64,000 bases of DNA from Changpingibacter yushuensis (lineage in GTDB: Bacteria; Actinomycetota; Actinomycetes; Actinomycetales; Actinomycetaceae), in contig NZ_CP059492.1 of the NCBI RefSeq assembly GCF_014041995.1, positions 1,364,001 through 1,428,000 on the forward strand, given 5' to 3'. The translations under genes were made by a program, and so were the position numbers. Shown piece by piece: positions 11,255-19,819 of the stretch. Numbering within the stretch: the first letter of the stretch is position 1; the number at the start of each line of letters is the position of its first letter. The notes beneath the pieces are model-generated. The model had not been told where the DNA came from. It was given only the letters and a program-made list of their open reading frames with translations, and searched no databases.

Positions 11255-12725
11255 TCCGAAAGGTTTTCTCAAGCACCGCCAGCGGGAGCTGCCGGTTGAG
11301 CGCCCAGTGCCAGTTCGAATCATGGACTGGAAAGAAATTCAGGATTCGAAGGTAGATAACTCGGCGATTCTGAAGCGCCAGGCCTCCCGTTGCATGGATT
11401 GTGGCATTCCGTTCTGCCACTTCTCCTGTCCGCTTGGCAACCTCATTCCGGAATGGAATGACTTGCGGTGGCGTGAGAATCTACCCGAAGCAATTGATCG
11501 CCTTCATGCCACCAACAACTTCCCAGAGTTCACGGGACGCCTCTGCCCGGCGCCGTGCGAATCGGGATGCGTGTTGGGAATCAATCAGGAGCCCGTGACA
11601 ATCAAGCAGGTGGAGCATTCCATCATTGATGAGGCATGGGAAGCTGATTTGGTCACACCTCAGATTCCGGAGTATCTCACTGGCAAGACGGTTGCAGTTG
11701 TTGGCTCTGGGCCTGCCGGCCTCGCAGCCGCGCAGCAGCTGACGCGCGCAGGTCACACCGTTGCCGTATATGAGAAGAGCGATGCTCCCGGGGGGCTTCT
11801 GCGATACGGCATTCCCGAGTTCAAGTTGGAGAAGTCCGTTCTTGAACGGCGTCTTGCGCAGATGGAAGTTGAAGGGACCCGTTTCTACAACGACGCTTCC
11901 ATTGGGGAGGCCGGACACAATGCCTCAGAGCTTCTTCAGGGATACGACGCGGTAGTTTTGGCGATCGGTACACCTATTGGGCGTGATCTTCCGGTGCCGG
12001 GACGCGAGTTCAGTGGTATTCATCAGGCTGTAGAGTTTCTGACCACTTCGACTCGTCGGGTGCATGGCTTGGAGATCGAGGATGACATCACCGCTGCGGA
12101 CAAGGACGTTGTGGTGATTGGCGGTGGAGACACTGGTTCGGACTGCATTGGTACATCTGTTCGCCAGGGTGCGCGTTCGATCACCTCGCTGGAGATCATG
12201 CCGCAGGCATCCACGCAGCGCCCGGAGAATTGGCCTTGGCCAACCTTCCCGAAGCTCTACAAGGTCTCGACATCCATGGAGGAGGGCGGGCAAACCCTCT
12301 ACTCGACGTCTACCGTTGAGTTCCTCTCTGATGGAACTTCTGGTGAGGGCGCTGTTTCCCATCTGCGCCTGACCGATGTTGAGTTCGTTGGAGGGCGCCT
12401 AACTACCATCGAAGGCAGTGAGCGGGTTATTCCGGCACAGCTGGTGTTACTTGCCATGGGCTTTGTTGGTGTTCCGAATGAAGGAATCGTGGACCAGCTC
12501 GGCTTGAACCTAGATAAGCGGGCGCGTATTGAGCGCAACCAAGATTTCACCACGAACGTACCCGGTGTGTTTGTGGCTGGCGACGCGGGGCGCGGCCAGT
12601 CGCTCATCGTTTGGGCAATTGCAGAAGGTCGTGCCGCTGCCAAGAGCGTAGACAGCTATCTCAGTGGCACTGAGAGCGCGCTTCACGCTCCGGTCCGGGC
12701 AGGAGACCTTTCGCTGACTCTGTAG
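11247..12725 (+). CDS. gltD: Glutamate synthase (NADPH) small subunit
   Basis: 492 residues from the GTG at 11247, which has ATGGAGG at 11234-11240 upstream and overlaps the end of gltB. It feeds electrons from NADPH through FAD and Fe-S clusters to GltB. Cys49 and Cys52 in CMDCGIPFC and the later CPAPCESGC set bind 4Fe-4S clusters; [12 protein letters not shown] near 151 is the FAD dinucleotide fold and [12 protein letters not shown] near 292 the NADPH fold. Its stop codon sits in the first of two near-identical 21-bp repeats. Confidence 0.96.
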   Translation: MADPKGFLKHRQRELPVERPVPVRIMDWKEIQDSKVDNSAILKRQASRCMDCGIPFCHFSCPLGNLIPEWNDLRWRENLPEAIDRLHATNNFPEFTGRLCPAPCESGCVLGINQEPVTIKQVEHSIIDEAWEADLVTPQIPEYLTGKTVAVVGSGPAGLAAAQQLTRAGHTVAVYEKSDAPGGLLRYGIPEFKLEKSVLERRLAQMEVEGTRFYNDASIGEAGHNASELLQGYDAVVLAIGTPIGRDLPVPGREFSGIHQAVEFLTTSTRRVHGLEIEDDITAADKDVVVIGGGDTGSDCIGTSVRQGARSITSLEIMPQASTQRPENWPWPTFPKLYKVSTSMEEGGQTLYSTSTVEFLSDGTSGEGAVSHLRLTDVEFVGGRLTTIEGSERVIPAQLVLLAMGFVGVPNEGIVDQLGLNLDKRARIERNQDFTTNVPGVFVAGDAGRGQSLIVWAIAEGRAAAKSVDSYLSGTESALHAPVRAGDLSLTL

Positions 12726-12760
12726 TGAAACCGCGTAGCTGATTCTGTAGTGAAACCGCA
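12714..12760. repeat. Two tandem ~21-bp repeats at the gltD stop codon
   Basis: The sequence ctgaYtctgtagtgaaaccgc occurs at 12714 and again at 12739, separated by 4-5 bases. The first copy contains the gltD stop codon (tag), so the repeat looks like a local duplication of the gene end. No function is evident. Confidence 0.7.
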
Positions 12761-12790
12761 CTCGCGTGGGTGTGATGCATTGCATGTACG

Positions 12791-12824
12791 GTCCCAAAAG
12801 CTTGATATATCAGGCTTTTGGGAC
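12791..12824. terminator. 34-bp near-perfect palindrome between gltD and pyk, probable terminator
   Basis: The arms gtcccaaaagc and gcttttgggac flank tgatatatca, itself self-complementary, so almost the whole 34 bases pair. Only a short T-rich tail (tgtttcg) follows. It most likely ends gltBD transcription; a protein-binding operator is the alternative. Confidence 0.6.
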
Positions 12825-12856
12825 TGTTTCGTCCAATTTGTCCAGTAATCATTTTG

Positions 12857-12871
12857 TGGTTGTTACAACCA
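12857..12871. promoter_or_regulatory. Palindrome upstream of pyk
   Basis: TGGTTGTTACAACCA is a perfect 7-bp inverted repeat around one base, centred about 53 bp upstream of the pyk start. The position is right for a regulator of pyk, but no regulator is known from this sequence. Confidence 0.35.
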
Positions 12872-12903
12872 TTGGCATGGGTGTGTTGCTTCCGTAGCTC
12901 AGG

Positions 12904-12909
12904 TAAAGT
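12904..12909 (+). promoter_or_regulatory. Probable -10 element for a leaderless pyk transcript
   Basis: TAAAGT ends 7 nt before the pyk ATG at 12917, the spacing expected when transcription starts on the start codon. No ribosome binding site is seen, which agrees with a leaderless mRNA. No clear -35 element is visible. Confidence 0.45.
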
Positions 12910-12916
12910 TAACGGC

Positions 12917-14344
12917 ATGCGTAGAGCGAAGATTGTGTGCACACTAGGACCTGCAACCACCACCCAAGAACAGATTCTCGAGTTGGCGCGTGCTGGAATG
13001 AATGTTGCACGCATTAATGCTTCCCATGGTTCGCATGCGGAGCACGAAGAACGCATCCTGCGCGTTCGTAAAGCTGCAGAGATCATCGGCCGCCCAATCG
13101 CGGTCTTGGTAGATCTGCAGGGACCAAAGATTCGCCTAGAAACGTTCGCCGATGGCCCGGTTCAGCTCAACGTGGGTGACGAATTCACAATCACCACAGA
13201 AGACGTTGAGGGTACCAAGGAACTCGTTGGGACCACATATAAGGGCCTTCCGGGCGATTGCCACGTTGGTGATCAAATTCTGATCGACGACGGCAAGGTT
13301 GCTGTACGAGTAACCGCAGTCACTGAAACTCGCGTCACCACGGTGGTGGAAGTTCCTGGCCCCGTCTCTGACCACAAGGGCATGAACTTGCCTGGCGTTG
13401 CTGTTTCGGTTCCTGCGCTTTCCACTAAAGACCGCGAAGATCTTGAGTGGGGTCTGCAGTTCGGGGCAGATATTATCGCTCTTTCCTTCGTTCGGTCTCC
13501 TGACGATATCAAGGATGTCCATGACATCATGGATCAGGTGGGCATACGCCTGCCAGTGATCGCAAAGATTGAAAAGCCGCAGGCGGTTGACAATCTTGAA
13601 GACATCATCCGGGTGTTCGATGGCATCATGGTTGCCCGTGGCGACCTAGGCGTCGAAGTTCCGCTGGAACAGGTGCCGTTGGTACAAAAGCGCGCTATTG
13701 ATATTGCTCGCAAGCGTTCCAAGCCTGTCATTGTGGCAACTCAAGTGCTCGAGTCCATGATTGAAAACCCGCGCCCGACGCGCGCAGAGGCATCCGACTG
13801 CGCCAACGCCATCATTGACGGTGCCGATGCTGTGATGCTTTCGGGTGAAACCTCTGTTGGCCTTTACCCATTCGAGTGTGTTCGCACGATGGCAAACATC
13901 ATCGAGTACTCCGAAGAAAACGGCATGGAACAGATCCCGGTGTTGGGCAACCTTCATCGCACCCGCAACGGTGTTCTCACACGCGCCGCTGTAGAGATCG
14001 GTGAGCAGCTTGGTGTGCGCTACACCGTAGTGTTCACAGAAACCGGTCAGACGGCGCGCCGCGTGGCGCGTTTGCGTAGCCGCATTCCGATCGTATGCTT
14101 TACTCCAGATCCAAAAGTTCGCAACCAACTCGCACTGGTGTGGGGCGTTGAAACCTTCACGGTTCCTCACGTCAAGCACACGGACGATATGATTGCACAG
14201 ATGGATCATTTGCTTCGCGAAATGGATATGGCGGAAGATGGCGACCGCATTGTGGTTGCCGCCGGTATGCCAGCCGGTGTTACCGGTTCGACTAACACGA
14301 TTCGTGTGCATAAGATGGGTGAGGCACTGACCAGTCAGGTCTGA
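12917..14344 (+). CDS. pyk: Pyruvate kinase
   Basis: 475 residues from the ATG at 12917, giving the standard MRRAKIVCTLGPA beginning; an upstream extension of the frame would run through the palindromes and is not protein-like. It makes pyruvate and ATP from phosphoenolpyruvate. Visible parts are RINASHG, LVDLQGPKIR, ALSFVRSPDD, VIAKIEKPQAVDN, the ARGDLGVEVP metal site and TRAEASDCANAI. The C-terminal domain ends with GMPAGVTGSTNTI. The gene seems to have its own promoter separate from gltBD. Confidence 0.96.
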   Translation: MRRAKIVCTLGPATTTQEQILELARAGMNVARINASHGSHAEHEERILRVRKAAEIIGRPIAVLVDLQGPKIRLETFADGPVQLNVGDEFTITTEDVEGTKELVGTTYKGLPGDCHVGDQILIDDGKVAVRVTAVTETRVTTVVEVPGPVSDHKGMNLPGVAVSVPALSTKDREDLEWGLQFGADIIALSFVRSPDDIKDVHDIMDQVGIRLPVIAKIEKPQAVDNLEDIIRVFDGIMVARGDLGVEVPLEQVPLVQKRAIDIARKRSKPVIVATQVLESMIENPRPTRAEASDCANAIIDGADAVMLSGETSVGLYPFECVRTMANIIEYSEENGMEQIPVLGNLHRTRNGVLTRAAVEIGEQLGVRYTVVFTETGQTARRVARLRSRIPIVCFTPDPKVRNQLALVWGVETFTVPHVKHTDDMIAQMDHLLREMDMAEDGDRIVVAAGMPAGVTGSTNTIRVHKMGEALTSQV

Positions 14345-14384
14345 TCCCAAAACGGTCGGGTTCTGATTCTCAGGCCCAACCTAG

Positions 14385-14466
14385 GCTCCTGTGGTGGAAT
14401 TGGTAGACACACTGCACTCAAAATGCAGCGCTTAACGGCGTGCGGGTTCGAGTCCCGCCGGGAGCA
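14385..14466 (+). tRNA. tRNA-Leu (anticodon CAA)
   Basis: A class-II tRNA of 82 nt. The acceptor arms GCTCCTG and CGGGAGC pair, the D-loop contains TTGGTAGACAC, and the anticodon stem CTGCA/TGCAG holds loop CTCAAAA with anticodon CAA, reading UUG. A short variable arm and the T-arm GGGTTCGAGTCCC follow. CCA is not encoded. Confidence 0.97.
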
Positions 14467-14595
14467 CGATTGATTCAGCATCTTGTCTGACAATCAAGAT
14501 GAACAAACGCGATCGAATAACTGCTGTGGCTCCGATGCCACGATTGGTGTCCTGGCCTCATTCAGTTAGCCGAGACAATACGGTGATGATGCATC

Positions 14596-14601
14596 TACAA
14601 T
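14596..14601 (+). promoter_or_regulatory. Probable -10 element of pdtaR
   Basis: TACAAT lies 27 nt before the pdtaR ATG, downstream of tRNA-Leu, leaving room for the AAGGAGA ribosome binding site. No convincing -35 element is seen. Confidence 0.35.
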
Positions 14602-14628
14602 TAAGCATCGTCAGTCGAAGGAGACGGG

Positions 14629-15261
14629 ATGACACACGAAGACGTAGAACAGCAGGAATCTGATTCTGCTCGGGCCGGCTTCCGCGCACTCGTTGCGGAA
14701 GATGAAACGCTCATTCGTCTCGACATCGTTGAAACACTTGAGGAAGCCGGCTACGAGGTAGTCGGTCAAGCCTCTGATGGTGAACAGGCCATTGCGCTGG
14801 CCGATGAACTTGAGCCAGACCTCATCGTCATGGACGTGAAGATGCCGGGCATGGATGGAATCACAGCTGCTGACAGGATTCTTCAGGATCGGCGCTGCGC
14901 GATTGTCATGCTCACTGCATTCTCACAGAGCGAACTTGTGGAGCGCGCTCGTGAAGCCGGTGCCATGGCCTATGTGGTCAAGCCGTTCACACCTGCAGAT
15001 CTGATTCCCGCGGTAGAAATCGCAGTGTCTCGCAGTCAGGAAATGCTGGCTCTGGAAGGCGAAGTCGCGAACTTGACGGAACAGTTCGAGACGCGCAAGC
15101 GTGTTGAGCGCGCCAAGGGGCTGTTGGAAGCGCAGATGGGTTTGACTGAACCCGAAGCCTTCCGATGGATTCAGAAGACCTCAATGGATCGTCGCTTGAC
15201 CATGCGTCAGGTCGCAGACGCAGTGATCGATCAAGTCGGTAAGTCTGAGCAGGCAGGTTAG
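14629..15261 (+). CDS. pdtaR: ANTAR-domain response regulator (PdtaR family)
   Basis: 210 residues. An N-terminal receiver domain (about 18-135) has acidic residues AEDE near 23-26, phosphoacceptor Asp69 in LIVMDVKMPG, Thr in MLTAFS and Lys in VVKPF. A coiled segment leads to a C-terminal ANTAR domain (about 148-205; KRVERAKGLLEAQMGLTEPEAF), which binds paired hairpins in nascent RNA and prevents termination. The homologue in mycobacteria is Rv1626, and the polA-rpsA-coaE-uvrB order downstream is the same. No PdtaS-like sensor kinase is present in this window. Confidence 0.93.
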   Translation: MTHEDVEQQESDSARAGFRALVAEDETLIRLDIVETLEEAGYEVVGQASDGEQAIALADELEPDLIVMDVKMPGMDGITAADRILQDRRCAIVMLTAFSQSELVERAREAGAMAYVVKPFTPADLIPAVEIAVSRSQEMLALEGEVANLTEQFETRKRVERAKGLLEAQMGLTEPEAFRWIQKTSMDRRLTMRQVADAVIDQVGKSEQAG

Positions 15262-15310
15262 AGACCTCGGCGCTTTTGCACTTAATTGTGTGACGCGATT
15301 TTCTCGTGAA

Positions 15311-15350
15311 GAGGCGGTTGTTGGAGAGATCCAACAACCGCCTCTTTGCT
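15311..15350 (+). terminator. Rho-independent terminator after pdtaR
   Basis: A perfect 15-bp stem (15311-15325 with 15330-15344) closes a GAGA loop and is followed by TTTGCTTT. It lies between pdtaR and the convergent thioesterase gene and may serve both. Confidence 0.9.
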
Positions 15351-15427
15351 TTCCATGGTCAATGGCTGTGCTCTTCCCTCACGTCGAGGGGCGCACCAGG
15401 TCTTTGCTCATGAGAGCAGCGTTGCTA

Positions 15428-15835
15428 CTACGCTTGACCCGCATGAATGAACACGCAGGTCATTCGGCCGGTCGCTGTGAGGTTTCCGGCGTCGTCGTGA
15501 ATATCCACGAGGGCGCACATACTCGACTTACCAACGTTGATGGGAATCGCACGTGCTGTGACTGTGCCTTGCGTAACGGATCTGAGCTGACTGATGTTGA
15601 GTTCTGTGCCCACGGCCGCGCGACCCTGCGGCGCAAGACACTGTGCAAGGATCGACGCGCTGTGCTCCACGAGTACGGCGTTTGCCCCGCCGTGAAGGAG
15701 GTGAAAGGGCTGCCGGTTGCCTTGTACGGGAATGCTCATTACAACTTCGTCTGCGCTGACTGTGAGCATTGTGGCACCCATCGTGGTGGCGAGTTCGCCA
15801 AGGTTGTCAGAAATCGTGTTCATGCCATCGATCAT
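15428..15835 (-). CDS. Hotdog-fold thioesterase, PaaI/MenI-like
   Basis: 135 residues, the size of a single hotdog domain. HLLHGGANAVLVEHSAS at about 45-61 matches the active-site helix of PaaI/YdiI-type acyl-CoA thioesterases (HGG followed by an acidic residue), and TATGRMTCVF is the usual last strand. Substrate cannot be told: phenylacetyl-CoA, dihydroxynaphthoyl-CoA and general acyl-CoA enzymes look alike at this level. It lies on the opposite strand between pdtaR and polA, a position thioesterase genes often hold in actinobacteria. A second in-frame ATG four codons in is an alternative start. Confidence 0.8.
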   Translation of the reverse strand: MIDGMNTISDNLGELATTMGATMLTVSADEVVMSIPVQGNRQPFHLLHGGANAVLVEHSASILAQCLAPQGRAAVGTELNISQLRSVTQGTVTARAIPINVGKSSMCALVDIHDDAGNLTATGRMTCVFIHAGQA

Positions 15836-15950
15836 ATCTAGTTAGGTGTACCAGCCGTTCTGACCATGGCCGACGCAGCGGCTTGCGGTTTGGTGCGTGC
15901 GTCTGCCCGCCAGTCGCTGTGCGGCACACACTTCACGATAGGCTTGGGCT

Positions 15951-18641
15951 GTGACTGAGAAATCCATGCTGCTTATTGATGGCCATTCGATAGCGTTTCG
16001 GGCGTTCTATGCCCTGCGCACGGAGAGCTTCCGAACGTCGACTGGTCAATACACGAATGCCGTTTACGGCTTCACAACAACGTTGCTCAAGCTCATGGGA
16101 GACTACAAGCCGCAGTATGTAGCAGTGGCGTTCGATCTTCCGGGAGGTACGTTCCGCACGCGGCAATATCCTGAGTACAAGGGTGGGCGGGCCGCGATTC
16201 CCCAGGAGTTCATCGGCCAGATCGAACTCATTCAGGAGACCTTGAACGTACTTGGCATCAGCTGGTTGACCGTTGAAGATTTCGAAGCGGATGACATTGT
16301 TGCCACTTTGGCGGCCCACGCCCAGGCGGAAGGTGTACACGCGTACATCGCTTCTGGCGATAAGGACTCCTACCAGTTAGTAACTGACAAATCGACCCTT
16401 CTATACCCGATGCCGCGCTCTCAGATGCAGGTGCTGGATCCAGCTGGTGTTGAGGCAAAGACTGGGCTCACGCCTGTGCTCTACCCCGATCTTGCCGCAT
16501 TGGTGGGGGAGGGCGCAGATAACTTGCCGGGTGTGCCAGGAGTCGGGCCAAAGACGGCCGTCAAGTGGATTGAACAGTATGGCGGACTGGCAGGAATCAT
16601 CGAGCATGCTGACGAACTGAAAGGTAAGGCCGGGCAGGCCTTCCGAGATCACACTGATCAGGTGCTTCTCAATCGTGAGCTAAATAGGCTAGTCACAGAC
16701 CTGCCGATCGGTCAGAATCTCGAGGATTTCACCGTCAAGGGTGTGGATCGCAATGGCGTGCATGAGCTGTTCGACACGCTCGATTTCACTGGGCTGCGAA
16801 CGCGCGTTTTCCAGGAGTTGCCGGCGCGCGATGGAGACGTGGAACGTGAGTCCCATTCAATTGGGATCGACGACGTCGTCGTCGACGAAGATACTTTGGA
16901 AAGCTGGTTGGCTGGCCGGGAATCAAAGCGATGGGGACTAGCGGTATCGGGTATGTTCGCCCCGCATCGCGGTGATGTGGGCTCGTTTGCTATTGCTGAT
17001 GATGATCACCACGTCATTTCTGTAGATCGGACGGAGCTCTCACCTGCAGATGAGGCTGTGTTGGCGCGGTGGCTATCGGATCCAGAGATTCGAATCGTGT
17101 GTCACGGCGGCAAGGAGTACTGGCATGCTTTCAAGGGAACCGGTGATTTCGACCTGCAAGGTATCGAATGTGACACGCTTCTTGCGGCCTATCTATTACA
17201 CCCCGACCAGCGAGAGTACGACTTCAGTGACCTCGTGATGCGCCATCTGGGGATCGAGATATCCGCTTCTGACGACGACGGCCTCCTTCCCGGCTTGGGT
17301 TCATCCGCGGACGCGCTAGCGCTCCAAGCCGCACTGTGCGGCCCGTTGGCTGATGCGTTGATTGAACAGTTGGCGGATCAAGGCGAAGATGGCGCACTCA
17401 TGGATCTGGAACTCGCCGTAGCTGACACTCTCCAGGAGATGGAGAACACGGGTATTGCCGTGGATGAGCAATATCTTGAAAGCCTTCGGTCATCGTTTGA
17501 TGACCGGGTGAACGCTGCAGCCCAGCAGGCCTACGCAGCAATTGGGCGCGAGATCAACTTGTCTAGTCCCAAGCAGCTTTCGGCGCTACTATTCGACGAT
17601 CTAGGTTTGCCGCCCACAAAGAAAATCAGATCCGGATACACCACAAATGCGGATGCGCTTGCTGAGCTAGCTGCTCGCATTGCACCGCGTGAAGATGCCA
17701 ACGCGCTCGCCGGGCAGGATTTCCTAGCGGCACTGTTGGAGCACCGCGACGCGATTAAGTTGCGTCAGGCGGTGGAAGGCTTGGCACGATCTGTGCAAGG
17801 GGACGGAAGGGTGCACACCACCTACCAACAGGCCGTGGCGGCAACCGGGCGGCTTTCCTCAACTGATCCAAACCTTCAGAATATCCATGCTCGCACGCAA
17901 GAGGGGCAGCAGATTCGCGCCGCCTTTGTTGCTTCCCCTGGATATGAGGGGCTGATGACCGCCGATTACTCGCAAATCGAGATGCGGCTCATGGCGTCAC
18001 TTTCCGGCGATCAGGCACTCATTGACGCCTTCAACCACGGCGCGGACCTCCACACATACGTCGCATCGCGCGTGTTCGGAGTTGAGGAATCTGAAGTCAC
18101 TTCGGCCCAACGATCGAGAATCAAGGCGATGAGCTATGGCTTAGCCTATGGATTGTCGTCTTTTGGGCTGTCACGCCAACTTCACATCGAGGCCCACGAG
18201 GCGCAGCGGTTGATGGATGACTACTTCTCTCGTTTTGGCAAGGTCAGGGCATATCTCGATTCGCTCGTGGAAAAGGCCCGCAAAGATGGATACACAGAGA
18301 CGATCTTGGGGCGGCGGCGCTACCTGCCCGAACTCACGTCAACTAACCGTCAGTTGCGGGAGTCTGCCGAAAGAATGGCGCTCAATGCGCCGATCCAAGG
18401 TTCGGCGGCCGACATCATTAAGCTCGCGATGGTAGACGTTGCTCACGGCCTGCGTGATTCTGGAATGAAATCGCGAGTACTTCTGCAGGTGCATGACGAA
18501 CTTGTTCTGGAGGTGGCCGAGGGCGAACGTGCCCAGGTTGAGCTCATCGTGCGCCGCGATATGGAAGGCGCTGCCCAGCTGGCGGTCCCGCTTTCCGTGG
18601 GTGTGGGGTTTGGTCGGGACTGGCGGGCTGCCGCGCATTGA
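15951..18641 (+). CDS. polA: DNA polymerase I
   Basis: 896 residues from a GTG. The 5'-nuclease domain (1-290) has LLIDGHSIAFRAFYAL, FEADDIVATLA and GVPGVGPKTA. The middle 3'-5' exonuclease-like domain (about 300-480) lacks the DxE metal site of the proofreading enzyme, as is usual in actinobacteria, so proofreading is not expected. The polymerase domain has ADYSQIEMR (Asp672), the O-helix RIKAMSYGLAYGLSSFG and LLQVHDELVLEV. Roles are Okazaki fragment processing and repair synthesis, fitting the uvr genes nearby. Confidence 0.97.
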   Translation: MTEKSMLLIDGHSIAFRAFYALRTESFRTSTGQYTNAVYGFTTTLLKLMGDYKPQYVAVAFDLPGGTFRTRQYPEYKGGRAAIPQEFIGQIELIQETLNVLGISWLTVEDFEADDIVATLAAHAQAEGVHAYIASGDKDSYQLVTDKSTLLYPMPRSQMQVLDPAGVEAKTGLTPVLYPDLAALVGEGADNLPGVPGVGPKTAVKWIEQYGGLAGIIEHADELKGKAGQAFRDHTDQVLLNRELNRLVTDLPIGQNLEDFTVKGVDRNGVHELFDTLDFTGLRTRVFQELPARDGDVERESHSIGIDDVVVDEDTLESWLAGRESKRWGLAVSGMFAPHRGDVGSFAIADDDHHVISVDRTELSPADEAVLARWLSDPEIRIVCHGGKEYWHAFKGTGDFDLQGIECDTLLAAYLLHPDQREYDFSDLVMRHLGIEISASDDDGLLPGLGSSADALALQAALCGPLADALIEQLADQGEDGALMDLELAVADTLQEMENTGIAVDEQYLESLRSSFDDRVNAAAQQAYAAIGREINLSSPKQLSALLFDDLGLPPTKKIRSGYTTNADALAELAARIAPREDANALAGQDFLAALLEHRDAIKLRQAVEGLARSVQGDGRVHTTYQQAVAATGRLSSTDPNLQNIHARTQEGQQIRAAFVASPGYEGLMTADYSQIEMRLMASLSGDQALIDAFNHGADLHTYVASRVFGVEESEVTSAQRSRIKAMSYGLAYGLSSFGLSRQLHIEAHEAQRLMDDYFSRFGKVRAYLDSLVEKARKDGYTETILGRRRYLPELTSTNRQLRESAERMALNAPIQGSAADIIKLAMVDVAHGLRDSGMKSRVLLQVHDELVLEVAEGERAQVELIVRRDMEGAAQLAVPLSVGVGFGRDWRAAAH

Positions 18642-18676
18642 TGCGCGCCAGCCCGGATGGTTCCTCAGCTCTCCGA

Positions 18677-19480
18677 CTATGCGGCCTTCCGGGAACGCAC
18701 AACAAGCGTTCCCGGAAGCCACTTCGACCGCTCGGGACCCCATCCTCCCCACACGACGTCGCGATTCTCGGGCCATTCGGGCTCCCACATCTGTTCGATG
18801 AGGAATCCAGCCTGCGCTAATGCGGCAGTGTGCTCGGACAACGTGTGCGGAAACTCCACGTAGGTGAGTTCGCCGTGGTCGTCGCGCTCAACGTACGGTT
18901 CGCGGGAAAAGTAGGACGTATGAACCGTCATCGCGTCCAGATGCGGGGAATCTGGAAACATCCATCGCACAGGGTGAAGTGCGGAATAGGCGAGGCGCCC
19001 GCCGGGTGTGAGGACGCGGGCAAGTTCTGAGAATGCCGCGCCGAGGTCTTCAATAAAGGAGAGCGCTCCGAAGCTCGTGAACGCGGCATCGAAGCTAGCG
19101 TCCGGAAAAGGAAGGGCAAGGACGTCAGCTTGCACGAGTGGGAAGTCGAGGCCGCGAACTCGATTGAGTGTGGCCGCTGCATCAAGCATTGCGCCAGAGA
19201 TGTCACTAGCCACGGGGCGGCAGCCCTGAAGGGCAAGAAACCGTGAGCACTGGGCGGCACCAGCACCGAACTCGAGGATTCGCTTGTCAACGAGCTCGCT
19301 CAGATCGCCGAGGATGTGAGCCTCCTCTTCCGAAAACCCCTCAGGTCCCCAGATGAAGTCCGCATCTCCGAGAGTCTGGCCATGCTCTTCCAGATACTCA
19401 TTTGCGTGTTCGTCCCACCACGAGCGGTGCGCCTGTGATGCGGACTCGCCTGCGTCTAGGTGTTCTCTGCCAAACCACAT
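18677..19480 (-). CDS. Class I SAM-dependent methyltransferase
   Basis: 267 residues, one Rossmann-type methyltransferase domain (Methyltransf_11 style). Motif I is ILEFGAGAAQCSRFLA near 68-83, followed by VASDIS (acidic residue contacting SAM), DVLALPFPDASFDAAF, and RVLTPGGRLAYSA. The N-terminus (SWWDEHANEYLEEHG) resembles uncharacterised actinobacterial methyltransferases that are also found beside polA and rpsA. The substrate is unknown. It converges on polA with only 35 bases between the stops, and its last codons contain a perfect 13-bp inverted repeat. Confidence 0.85.
   Translation of the reverse strand: MWFGREHLDAGESASQAHRSWWDEHANEYLEEHGQTLGDADFIWGPEGFSEEEAHILGDLSELVDKRILEFGAGAAQCSRFLALQGCRPVASDISGAMLDAAATLNRVRGLDFPLVQADVLALPFPDASFDAAFTSFGALSFIEDLGAAFSELARVLTPGGRLAYSALHPVRWMFPDSPHLDAMTVHTSYFSREPYVERDDHGELTYVEFPHTLSEHTAALAQAGFLIEQMWEPEWPENRDVVWGGWGPERSKWLPGTLVVRSRKAA
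18686..18718. terminator. 13-bp inverted repeat inside the end of the methyltransferase gene
   Basis: CTTCCGGGAACGC and GCGTTCCCGGAAG flank a 7-base spacer. It lies 45-77 bases past the polA stop and within the last codons of the convergent gene, so it may stop polA transcripts. There is no T-tract, so termination is a guess. Confidence 0.4.
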
Positions 19481-19819
19481 GTGAGGGGCCTTTCAAAGTT
19501 GTGACCTTCTCAGAATACCGTGCGGGCGTGCAAGCGTTTTCAGGCACGTCGCTATACGGTAGCGACACGGGTGTAGTGGTGGAATCGAGAGTTTACCGCC
19601 ATTTTCCACGTGTTGCAGGTGATGCGAGGCGATGCTGCCATTGGGAAAAGCGCAATGCAACATTGGGCAAATACAGAAAACTGCACGATTTGCATTGTTG
19701 ACGTGTTTGCGGCTACGGGAACCAACAAGTAATATGGTTTCTCGGTGTGGAATCAATGATTTCCACCGATGTCTCTATTCACAACTTCTAGTTCTGTCCG
19801 TATCGGAGTTACCAACTTC
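19481..19819. other. Intergenic region upstream of rpsA
   Basis: 339 bases between divergent genes. It contains separated inverted arms CAATGCAA (19653-19660) and TTGCATTG (19690-19697), a possible promoter TTTGCG/TAATAT with the -10 at 19730-19735, and a roughly 80-nt rpsA leader with CGGAG before the ATG. No open frame resembles a protein. Confidence 0.4.

Noticed and set aside
15951-18641. Damaged polA because the proofreading residues are absent
   Set aside because: Loss of the 3'-5' exonuclease site is normal for actinobacterial DNA polymerase I.
19698-19735. rpsA promoter TTGACG ... TAATAT
   Set aside because: The spacer is 26 bases, too long for a standard promoter; TTTGCG with 18 bases is a better though weak choice.
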